The notes below the pieces were generated by a model. That model was not told the DNA's origin. It did no database searches and worked only from the letters and a program-made list of their open reading frames with translations. Shown in pieces: positions 8,481 to 14,666 of a stretch of 24,561 nucleotides of DNA. Position numbers and translations under genes: made by a program. Numbering within the stretch: the stretch's first letter is position 1; the number at the start of each line of letters is the position of its first letter. Source of the DNA: VAZQ01 sp035693615 (GTDB taxonomy: Bacteria; Pseudomonadota; Alphaproteobacteria; Rhizobiales; Xanthobacteraceae); NCBI GenBank assembly GCA_035693615.1, contig DASSGH010000055.1, positions 1 to 24,561 of the forward strand, read 5' to 3'.

Positions 8481-8969
8481 CTATCTGGCGAGCATCGCCG
8501 TTACATCCACCTCGATTGCCATGTGGGGCCACGCCAACTGGCTCACGACGAGAAACGTCGAGGCCGGTATCGGAGCGCTGCCGAAAGCCTCGGCACGGCA
8601 TTTCAGGGCGTCCTGAAAAAACCGAACGTCGGTGGTGTAGGTCATTATTCGCACGACGTCGTTCATCGTCGCGCCCTGCAGATCGAGCAGTTTTTTTATT
8701 TTCATGTAGGCGTACCTGCACTGCTCCATGAAATTGTCCTCGTGAACGATTTTGCCGTCCCCCTCGCGTTCCGGGCCAATTCCAGCAAGAAAGATGAACT
8801 TTCCTGGATTGGTAACGGTCACGACTTCAGAAAACTTGCCCTTCGTCCATTCGTTGTAGTTGAAATTCTTTTTCTCGAAGGTCGATGAGCTCTGGGCGAT
8901 GGAAAGCGCGTGTGACCCCAAACCGAATGCAAACGCGCCCACTGCGATCAAGATTGCGCTTCTCAGCAT
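8481..8969 (-). CDS. RidA/YjgF/UK114 family protein, exported, Arg-less
   Basis: A 162-residue protein made of a signal peptide (about residues 1-26, ending LSIAQ) and one RidA-like domain. RidA proteins form trimers with ligand clefts between subunits; the classic enzyme deaminates reactive imines and enamines. The cleft arginine (R105 in E. coli RidA, in the order P-A-R-S) is replaced by serine here (PAST, residues 135-138), while the late acidic residue corresponding to E120 is kept (E153). Subgroups without that arginine are not expected to have imine deaminase activity. AGGAGA lies 7 bases before the ATG. The gene is noticeably A+T richer than its surroundings, including a poly-T stretch near 8690, which hints at a foreign origin. 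Confidence 0.88.
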   Translation of the reverse strand: MLRSAILIAVGAFAFGLGSHALSIAQSSSTFEKKNFNYNEWTKGKFSEVVTVTNPGKFIFLAGIGPEREGDGKIVHEDNFMEQCRYAYMKIKKLLDLQGATMNDVVRIMTYTTDVRFFQDALKCRAEAFGSAPIPASTFLVVSQLAWPHMAIEVDVTAMLAR

Positions 8970-9038
8970 GTGCAGTTCTCCTTCTGATTTAATATGATCA
9001 TTGCCCGACGTAGCCGCGGTGAGGCGACATCGCCGACG

Positions 9039-9533
9039 TCAGCGCGCCGGCAACACCGCGATCGCTTCGACTTCCAGCAGCGCGCCCTCGCGCGCCAGCT
9101 TCGGCACCTCGAGTGTGGTGCTGGCGGGAGGCGCCGCGACGTTGACGAACTTGTCGCGCACCTCGCGATAGATCGGAAGCTGCGCGCGGATGTCGGTGAG
9201 AAACGCGTTGAGCTTGACGATGTTTTCCATTTTCCCGCCGACGCTCTCGACGGCAGCTTTCAGGTTTTCATAGACCAGCGTCGCCTGTTCACGGAAATCA
9301 GCGCCTTGCTTGCCGCTGCGGTCGTATCCGAGCTGTCCGGCGATATAGATCGTGCGTCCCGGGCCGTTCACCTCGACCACATGGCTATAGCCGGCGGGCT
9401 TTGCCATCGTTGGCGGATTGCTGAAGCGGACATCGGGCGTTTGCGCCGCGGCAGACCCAAGTATCACGATGGTTGCACCAAGGGCGAGCATCGGCGGTTG
9501 AATGAGAGCGAGATTGCGTTGCATGCGTGCCAT
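9039..9533 (-). CDS. RidA/YjgF/UK114 family protein, exported, Arg-less
   Basis: A second RidA-like protein, 164 residues, first gene of the leftward run. Residues 1-31 form a signal peptide (hydrophobic from about 13, ending SAAAQ). The domain has typical landmarks: IYIAGQLGY, a DFREQATLVYENLKAAVE helix, and LLEVEAIAV at the end. As in its neighbour, the cleft arginine is serine (PPAST, S138), while the conserved glutamate (E156) is present. The two paralogues are only distantly alike, so this is not a recent tandem duplication. The ATG at 9533 has no strong ribosome site; an ATG nine bases inside is an alternative. It is divergent from the solute-binding gene at 9661 and shares its upstream region. 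Confidence 0.88.
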   Translation of the reverse strand: MARMQRNLALIQPPMLALGATIVILGSAAAQTPDVRFSNPPTMAKPAGYSHVVEVNGPGRTIYIAGQLGYDRSGKQGADFREQATLVYENLKAAVESVGGKMENIVKLNAFLTDIRAQLPIYREVRDKFVNVAAPPASTTLEVPKLAREGALLEVEAIAVLPAR

Positions 9534-9573
9534 CCGGGTTCGAGGATCGGTGAGCGATCATAGCCCGAGGCGC

Positions 9574-9606
9574 GCGCCGTTGTACGGCCGATCGATCGAA
9601 CGGCGC
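9574..9606. promoter_or_regulatory. Dyad in the divergent ridA-like/TctC promoter region
   Basis: GCGCCGTT (9574-9581) and AACGGCGC (9599-9606) are perfect inverted copies around a 17-base centre that itself contains the palindrome CGATCGATCG (9589-9598). It lies in the 127-base gap between two divergent operons, where a shared operator would be placed. No regulator gene adjoins it, so its role is inferred only from symmetry and position. Confidence 0.3.
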
Positions 9607-9660
9607 CCTTGATCCCGCCGGCCATGGGCGCGAATGTCAGGCCCCGACCAGGAGAGCCGC

Positions 9661-10635
9661 ATGCGCAGGATGATCATCGCCGCCGCGGCAGGCGTCATCG
9701 CGCTCGGCGCGCCCGCCCGCGCGCAAGAGTGGCCGGCACGGCCGATCACGCTCATCGTTCCTTTCGCCGCAGGCGGCGGGGTCGACGTGAGCGCGCGGGT
9801 CCAGGCGCAGCGCATGGGCGAACTGCTCGGACAATCGATGGTGGTCGAGAACGTCGGCGCCGCGGCCGGCATGGCCGGCGGCGCGCGCGTCGCCAAGGCC
9901 GCGCCCGACGGCTATACGCTGCTCATCGGCAATAGCGGCACGCACGCCTTCAATCAGAGCCTCTACAAGAAGCCGCTCTATAACGCCGTCACGGACTTCG
10001 AACCGGTCGGGCTGGCGACCGAATCCCCGCGCATCCTGATCGCGCGCAAGGATCTTCCGGCAAGCACGCTTGCGCAATTCATCGCTTACCTGAAAGCGAA
10101 CGAGGCGACGGCGCAGTTCGGCTCGGCCGGCGTCGGCGCCGGAACGCACCTGCCCTGCGTCCTCTTCAACCTGGCGATCGGCGCCAATCCCACGCACGTT
10201 CCTTATCGCGGCGAGGGGCCGGTGATGCAGGATCTCATCGGCGGGCGCGTCGACTACATGTGCGCCACCATCCAGACCGGTGCCGCGCAGGTGAAGCAAG
10301 GGGCGGTCAAGGGCATCGCCGTGATGGCCGAGCGGAGGGTGCCGATCATTCCCGATCTCGCGACCACCGGCGAGCAAGGCTTGCCCGGCGTGGAGGCGAG
10401 CGTGTGGAACGCGTTCTTCGCGCCGAAAGGCACACCGGCGCCGATCGTGCGCAAGCTCAATCAAGCGATGAGCGACACGCTCGACGATCCGGCGGTCCGC
10501 AGCCGATTGGAGGAGCTCGGCCTGCAAATCGTGTCGCCCGAGCGCCGCACGCCGGACTATCTCGCCACATTCGTGCCAGCGGAGATCGAGCGCTGGGCGA
10601 AGGTCGTTCATGCGGCGCACATCAGCGCGGAGTGA
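9661..10635 (+). CDS. Bug/TctC family tripartite tricarboxylate transporter substrate-binding protein
   Basis: A 324-residue periplasmic solute-binding protein. The ATG at 9661 is preceded by AGGAG at a good distance and opens a signal peptide ending ARA-QEWPARP, so the in-frame ATG 27 bases upstream is less likely. Family landmarks: ITLIVPFAAGGGVD near the mature N-terminus, AKAAPDGYTLLIGN, HVPYRGEGP and QDLIGGRVDYM. Bug proteins bind small carboxylates or related organic acids between two lobes and hand them to the TctA/TctB membrane proteins. None of those membrane genes is in the window, so this is an orphan receptor, common in these bacteria. A paralogue (11383) follows two genes later with shared blocks such as KKPLYNAVTDFE. 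Confidence 0.95.
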   Translation: MRRMIIAAAAGVIALGAPARAQEWPARPITLIVPFAAGGGVDVSARVQAQRMGELLGQSMVVENVGAAAGMAGGARVAKAAPDGYTLLIGNSGTHAFNQSLYKKPLYNAVTDFEPVGLATESPRILIARKDLPASTLAQFIAYLKANEATAQFGSAGVGAGTHLPCVLFNLAIGANPTHVPYRGEGPVMQDLIGGRVDYMCATIQTGAAQVKQGAVKGIAVMAERRVPIIPDLATTGEQGLPGVEASVWNAFFAPKGTPAPIVRKLNQAMSDTLDDPAVRSRLEELGLQIVSPERRTPDYLATFVPAEIERWAKVVHAAHISAE

Positions 10636-10680
10636 ATCGGCGCTCGCGTTGTGCGCTTCGGATGTTCAGGGAGGAACATG

Positions 10681-11334
10681 ATGGGTTGTCCAATTGCATT
10701 CAGGAGATCCAGTGCGCTTTCAGCGTGTGCGGGCTTGATCCTGGGCGCGCTCGCCTCGGCGCTTCCTGCTTCGGCGCAAGAGCGGATGCCGCCGGTTCCG
10801 CCGGACACATACGACGCGGCGCAGAAGAAGGCAGCGGAGGAATTTCAAGCCGCGCGCAAGGCGCCGGTTTCCGGACCGTTCTCGATTCTCATACGCATTC
10901 CTGAATTAATGACGGCAAATCGAATGATGGGAGACTACCTGCGGCTGAAGCCCTCCATCGGCACCACGCTGTCCGAGCTCGTAATTCTCATCACGGCGCG
11001 CGAATGGACGCAGGACTATGAATGGCACGTGCATGCGCCGATTGCGCTCAAGCAAGGCATAAGCGCCGAGATCATCGATGCCATCGCGGCCGGACGCCGA
11101 CCGACCAGCATGAACGAAGACGAGGAAATCTGTTACGATTTCACCATCGAGCTGCAGCGCAGCAAGCGCGTCTCGGATGCGACCTATGCGCGCGCGCTAA
11201 AGCGCTTCGGCGAAACCGGCGTTTTGGATATCGCCGGGATCAACGGCTACTACACCAACCTCGCCATGATCCTGAACACCGCGCGCTTTTCGATTCCCGC
11301 GGACGGCAAACGCTTGCCGCGTTTCCCGGAGTAG
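10681..11334 (+). CDS. Carboxymuconolactone decarboxylase (CMD)-like protein, exported
   Basis: 217 residues. Two adjacent ATGs (10678, 10681) follow GGGAGG; the second has the better spacing. A signal peptide runs to about residue 32 (PASAQ), unusual for a CMD fold, which is generally cytosolic. The core has the helical CMD pattern with REWTQDYEWHVHAPIAL, in which YEWHVH takes the place of the CxxC site of AhpD peroxidases. It therefore resembles the non-redox, PcaC-like branch, not AhpD. Only one cysteine lies in the core region (in EEICYDF). It sits between two Bug/TctC receptors, 45 bases after the first and 48 before the second, most likely in one operon. The reaction is unknown; a lactone- or acid-related step on the transported compound is a guess. 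Confidence 0.85.
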   Translation: MGCPIAFRRSSALSACAGLILGALASALPASAQERMPPVPPDTYDAAQKKAAEEFQAARKAPVSGPFSILIRIPELMTANRMMGDYLRLKPSIGTTLSELVILITAREWTQDYEWHVHAPIALKQGISAEIIDAIAAGRRPTSMNEDEEICYDFTIELQRSKRVSDATYARALKRFGETGVLDIAGINGYYTNLAMILNTARFSIPADGKRLPRFPE

Positions 11335-11382
11335 GGGACAGAAACTTCAGCGGAAATGGCTTTCTAACCCGAGGAGGACTTC

Positions 11383-12360
11383 ATGCCGAGAGTGATTGCT
11401 GCCGTCGCGGCGATCGCGCTCCTGCTCGCACCGTCCACCGTGAACGCGCAGGATTGGCCGACGCGCGCGGTGACCTTGGTCGTGCCGTACGCCGCCGGGG
11501 GCCCCATCGACACGCTCGCGCGCATCCTCGCCGCGCGGTTGAGCGAAATCCTCGGCCAGCAGGTCGTGGTCGAGAACATGCCCGGCGCCGGCGGCATGAC
11601 CGGCTCGAGCCGCGTCGCCAAGGCGGCGCCTGATGGCTACACCGTGCTCCTCTCGGGCAGCGCCGTTCTCGCCATCAACCAGACCCTCTACAAGAAGCCG
11701 CTCTACAACGCGGTGACCGATTTCGAGCACGTCGCGCTGTTTTCCGACTCCGCGCGCGTGGTGATTGTGCGCAAGGACCTGCCGGCGAACACGCTCCCGG
11801 AATTCGTCGCCTACGCCAAGGCCAATCAGGCGAGAATGCAGTTCGGCTCCGCCGGGGTCGGCTCCGGGATGCACGTGTGCGCCGTTCTGCTCAACGCCGC
11901 CATGGGCACCAGGATCACGCACGTGCCCTATCGCGGCTCGGCGCCGGCCATGCAGGATCTGATCGGCGGGCGCATCGACTTCGTCGCCGAGCAGATCTCG
12001 ACCGCGTTGCCGCAGATTCAATCGAACACGGTCAAGGCCATCGCCACGCTCGGGCTCGAGCGCGCGCCGGGGCTCGAGCAGCTTCCCACCGCGCAGGAGC
12101 TGGGCCTCTCCGGCCTCGACTGCGGCAGCTGGTCATCGCTCTCCTTCCCCAAGGGCACGCCGGACGAGATCGTGCGACATCTCGCCAAGGCGGTGAACGA
12201 GGCCGTGGAAACGCCGGCGACGCGCGAGCGCTTCAAGAGCATCGGCGTGACCATTCCGCCGCCGGAGCGCCGGACGCCGGAGTATCTGGCGAAATTCGTG
12301 CCGAGCGAGATCGAGCGGTGGGCCGCCCCCATCAAGGCGAGCGGGGCGAGCGAGGAGTGA
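11383..12360 (+). CDS. Bug/TctC family tripartite tricarboxylate transporter substrate-binding protein (second copy)
   Basis: 325 residues, ATG preceded by GAGGAGG with a 5-base gap, signal peptide ending TVNAQDWPTR. Landmarks parallel the first copy: VTLVVPYAAGGPIDTLAR, AKAAPDGYTVLLSG, HVPYRGSAPAMQDLIGGR, and a C-terminal PPPERRTPEYLAKFVPSEIERW block. Close similarity to the 9661 gene over its whole length, in DNA as well as protein (for example around 9961 and 11690), points to a duplication. Changes in the ligand-facing loops (GGGVDVS versus GGPIDTL, GNSGTH versus SGSAVL) suggest the two receptors have different ligands. It ends ten bases before a palindromic repeat and is convergent with rsmD. 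Confidence 0.95.
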   Translation: MPRVIAAVAAIALLLAPSTVNAQDWPTRAVTLVVPYAAGGPIDTLARILAARLSEILGQQVVVENMPGAGGMTGSSRVAKAAPDGYTVLLSGSAVLAINQTLYKKPLYNAVTDFEHVALFSDSARVVIVRKDLPANTLPEFVAYAKANQARMQFGSAGVGSGMHVCAVLLNAAMGTRITHVPYRGSAPAMQDLIGGRIDFVAEQISTALPQIQSNTVKAIATLGLERAPGLEQLPTAQELGLSGLDCGSWSSLSFPKGTPDEIVRHLAKAVNEAVETPATRERFKSIGVTIPPPERRTPEYLAKFVPSEIERWAAPIKASGASEE

Positions 12361-12369
12361 GGCGCGCGC

Positions 12370-12473
12370 CGTAGGGTGGGCAAAATCGCTTGGGCTGTCG
12401 CCGCGTGGGCACGGCGGGCACCCGATTTTGCCCACGTGGAGAAGCGGAGCTACCCGCCTTTGCCCACCCTACG
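12370..12473. repeat. Palindromic repeat element with CGTAGGGTGGGCAAA ends
   Basis: A 104-base element flanked by perfect 15-base inverted ends: CGTAGGGTGGGCAAA (12370-12384) and its complement (12459-12473). A second, internal copy gives an alternative 13-base pairing, GTGGGCAAAATCG (12376-12388) with 12423-12435, so two different stems are possible. It fills the gap between convergent genes. Ends of this kind (GTAGGGTGGGCAAA) occur as dispersed intergenic repeats in many bacterial genomes; that statement is from memory, not a search. It may serve as a bidirectional terminator, or be a MITE/REP-like remnant. It has no coding capacity. Confidence 0.75.
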
Positions 12474-12503
12474 CCGCTGCTCGACGACCGCACGCATTGC
12501 GTC

Positions 12504-13061
12504 TCACCTGCCGTGGCGAAGCAGGATGAGCGCAGTGTCGTCGTAGCGGCGCCGCTCCAGCTCCTCGAACCCTGCGGGCGCGGCAAAGGCCGCATCCGCC
12601 GCCTCCTCGACGACGGCGAGCGCCCCGGCCGTGAGCCAGCCGCCCGCATGCGCCGCGGCGAGCGCTGCCTCGGCGAGCGCGCGCCCATAGGGCGGATCGA
12701 GGAAGGCGAGCGAGAACGGCGGGAGCGGGTGCGCGTCGCCGAGCTTAAGCGCGTTGCGGCGAAAGATGCGGCTCACGCCGCCCAAGCCCAGCGCCGCCAC
12801 GTTCTCCCGCAGGAGCGCGCGCGCCTCGGCGCTGTCGTCGATGAACAGCGCAAAGTCGGCGCCACGCGACAGCGCTTCGAGCCCGAGCGCGCCGGTGCCG
12901 GCGAAGAGATCGAGCACGCGCGCGCCGCTCACCGGATCGCCATAGGCATGGACGAGGATGTTGAACAGCGCCTCGCGCAGCCGGTCGGCGGTGGGCCGGA
13001 TCGCCTGCGACTTCGGCGCGGCGAGCGCGCGGCCGCGCAAACGTCCGCCGACGATACGCAT
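12504..13061 (-). CDS. rsmD: 16S rRNA (guanine(966)-N(2))-methyltransferase RsmD
   Basis: A 185-residue SAM-dependent methyltransferase that modifies G966 of 16S rRNA in the small subunit. It starts with the family's typical MRIVGGRLRGR. The SAM-binding loop is DLFAGTGALG at 51-60, and the catalytic (N/D)PPY motif is LDPPYGR with DPPY at 122-125. Its length is the usual one. The start ATG overlaps the stop of rluB (TGATG), so the two are translated in tandem from one transcript. It ends about 30 bases from the palindromic repeat that separates it from the TctC operon. Confidence 0.95.
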   Translation of the reverse strand: MRIVGGRLRGRALAAPKSQAIRPTADRLREALFNILVHAYGDPVSGARVLDLFAGTGALGLEALSRGADFALFIDDSAEARALLRENVAALGLGGVSRIFRRNALKLGDAHPLPPFSLAFLDPPYGRALAEAALAAAHAGGWLTAGALAVVEEAADAAFAAPAGFEELERRRYDDTALILLRHGR

Positions 13062-14020
13062 CAGTGCCGGTCGCCGCGCGCGCCGCGGCGTGCATGCCGG
13101 CCCCGCCGCTTCTCCCGCCGCGCGAGCTCGGGTGGACCGTGGCGCTCGTCGTCGCCGCGGCGGTGCTTGCGTTTGCCCTCGTCTCGGCCGCGCGGCGCGC
13201 GCAAGACGCTGGGCCCGGGCGGCGCCTCGCGCACCTCGACCGGCCCGGAGAAATCCGCACCCGCCAAAGCCGTGATGCCTTCCCCGAGCGCCTCGCGCAG
13301 CGCCCGCGTCTTGACCTCCAGGATAGCGCCGGTCGGGAGCTCGCCGAGCTGGAACGGCCCGAAGGCGACGCGGATCAGCCGGTTGACCTTGAGGCCGAGG
13401 TGGCCGAGCACGGTCTTGACCTCGCGGTTCTTGCCCTCGCGGATGGCGAAGCCGAGCCAGACATTGCTGCCCTGGGCGCGCTCGAGCGTCGCCTCGATCG
13501 GACCATAACGGATGCCGGCAATCGTGATGCCGGCGGCGAGCCGCTCGAGTGCCCCCGGCGCCACGCGGCCATGCGCGCGCACGCGGTAGCGGCGCAGCCA
13601 CGCGGTCGCCGGCAGCTCGAGCACGCGCGCCAGCGCGCCGTCGTTGGTGAGCAGCAACAGGCCCTCGGTATTGATGTCGAGCCGGCCGACGCTGATGAGG
13701 CGCGGCAGGCCCTTGGGCAAGGCGCTGAAAATGGTCGGCCGGCCGCCGGGATCCGCGTGGCTGGTCAAGAGACCGCGCGGCTTGTGGTAGAGGAAGAGCC
13801 GCGTGCGCTCGCGGCTGGGCAACGGCCGGCCGTCGACGGTGACGCGATCCGCGGCGGTGATGTTGCGCGCCGGCGAGGCCACCACCTCGCCGTTGACGGC
13901 GACGCGTCCCGCCGCAACCCAGCTCTCGGCTTCGCGGCGCGAGCATAGCCCCGCCCGCGCAATCGCTTTGGCGATGCGCTCGCTTGGCCGACGATCGTCT
14001 TCCGGAGGCATGGTTCCCAT
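13061..14020 (-). CDS. rluB: 23S rRNA pseudouridine synthase, RluB/RsuA family
   Basis: 319 residues from the ATG at 14020 (an in-frame ATG at 14011 is equally possible; upstream only a TTG at 14053). An S4 RNA-binding domain occupies about residues 14-60 (RIAKAIARAGLCSRREAE), followed by the RsuA/RluB/E/F catalytic domain with GRLDINTEGLLLLTNDG, where D115 is the catalytic aspartate. RluB converts U2605 of 23S rRNA (E. coli numbering); RsuA or RluE/F specificity cannot be fully excluded. The last ~45 residues are almost all Arg, Lys, Gly, His and Asp, a basic disordered tail frequent in alphaproteobacterial members. It is co-transcribed with rsmD and divergent from tadA. Confidence 0.92.
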   Translation of the reverse strand: MGTMPPEDDRRPSERIAKAIARAGLCSRREAESWVAAGRVAVNGEVVASPARNITAADRVTVDGRPLPSRERTRLFLYHKPRGLLTSHADPGGRPTIFSALPKGLPRLISVGRLDINTEGLLLLTNDGALARVLELPATAWLRRYRVRAHGRVAPGALERLAAGITIAGIRYGPIEATLERAQGSNVWLGFAIREGKNREVKTVLGHLGLKVNRLIRVAFGPFQLGELPTGAILEVKTRALREALGEGITALAGADFSGPVEVREAPPGPSVLRAPRGRDEGKRKHRRGDDERHGPPELARREKRRGRHARRGARGDRH

Positions 14021-14059
14021 CGTATCAGCGACGAGATCGGTAATCCGTGGCAAATCGTC

Positions 14060-14119
14060 ATGCCCGGCGCGCGGTCAAGCTTGCGCAGACTGCGTAAACT
14101 TGTCTGCGCTGCCGGGCAT
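14060..14119. repeat. REP-like nested hairpin between rluB and tadA
   Basis: An outer nine-base stem, ATGCCCGGC (14060-14068) with GCCGGGCAT (14111-14119), encloses an inner eight-base stem, GCGCAGAC (14083-14090) with GTCTGCGC (14102-14109). The flanks (CGTC before, CCACGTCTT after) resemble the dispersed CGTCATGCCCGG...CCGGGCATCCACG repeats that I remember from Bradyrhizobium-type genomes. It occupies most of the divergent rluB-tadA gap and would appear in the 5' leader of tadA if transcription begins upstream of it. Confidence 0.6.
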
Positions 14120-14188
14120 CCACGTCTTGTTTTCTACGAGAGATCAGCATCAAAGTCGTTCGTCGCAATCCGTGTCTTCTGCTACCCC

Positions 14189-14653
14189 ATGACCGAAACC
14201 CGAACGCAGAGCTTCATGGATGTGGCGCTGGCGCAAGCGCGCGCGGCGGCAGAGGCCGGCGAGGTGCCGATCGGCTGCGTGGTCGTGTGCGACGGCGACC
14301 TCCTCGCCCAGGCCGGCAATCGCACGCTTGCGGATCGCGATCCGACCGCGCATGCGGAAATCGTCGCCATCCGTCGCGCCGCCGAGGCGATGGGCACGGA
14401 ACGGCTCGTCGACTGCGACCTCTACGTGACGCTCGAACCGTGCACCATGTGCGCGGCGGCGATCTCATTCGCCCGCATCCGCCGCCTCTATTACGGCGCT
14501 GCCGACCCCAAGGGCGGCGCGGTCGAGAATGGCGTGCGCTATTTCTCCGCCGCAACGTGCCTGCATCGGCCGGAGGTCTATGGCGGGATCGGCGAGAGCG
14601 AAGCGGCGGCGTTATTGCGCAGCTTTTTCGTCCTGCGGCGCCAGGGTGGTTAA
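14189..14653 (+). CDS. tadA: tRNA-specific adenosine deaminase TadA
   Basis: A 154-residue zinc deaminase that converts A34 of tRNA-Arg(ACG) to inosine, needed to read CGU/CGC/CGA codons. The zinc site is complete: HAE at 55-57 (H55 ligand, E57 proton shuttle) and PCTMC at 84-88 (C85 and C88). N44 and GEVPIG near the N-terminus are also typical. ATG 14189 and the internal ATG 14216 (MDVALAQARAAA) are both possible starts; neither has a strong ribosome site. The last 180 bases recur as a decayed copy at 17405-17561; the final 96 bases differ at only two positions. The gene is convergent with the TPR gene and divergent from rluB. Confidence 0.94.
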   Translation: MTETRTQSFMDVALAQARAAAEAGEVPIGCVVVCDGDLLAQAGNRTLADRDPTAHAEIVAIRRAAEAMGTERLVDCDLYVTLEPCTMCAAAISFARIRRLYYGAADPKGGAVENGVRYFSAATCLHRPEVYGGIGESEAAALLRSFFVLRRQGG

Positions 14654-14666
14654 GGGCCTGTTGGGT

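Noticed and set aside
9634..9660. Upstream ATG as start of the first Bug/TctC gene
   Set aside because: It would put nine polar residues before the signal peptide; the ATG at 9661 has a proper AGGAG site.
12504..13946. 480-codon minus frame running through rsmD and rluB
   Set aside because: Only its last 185 codons are a gene (rsmD); the rest is an off-frame reading of rluB.
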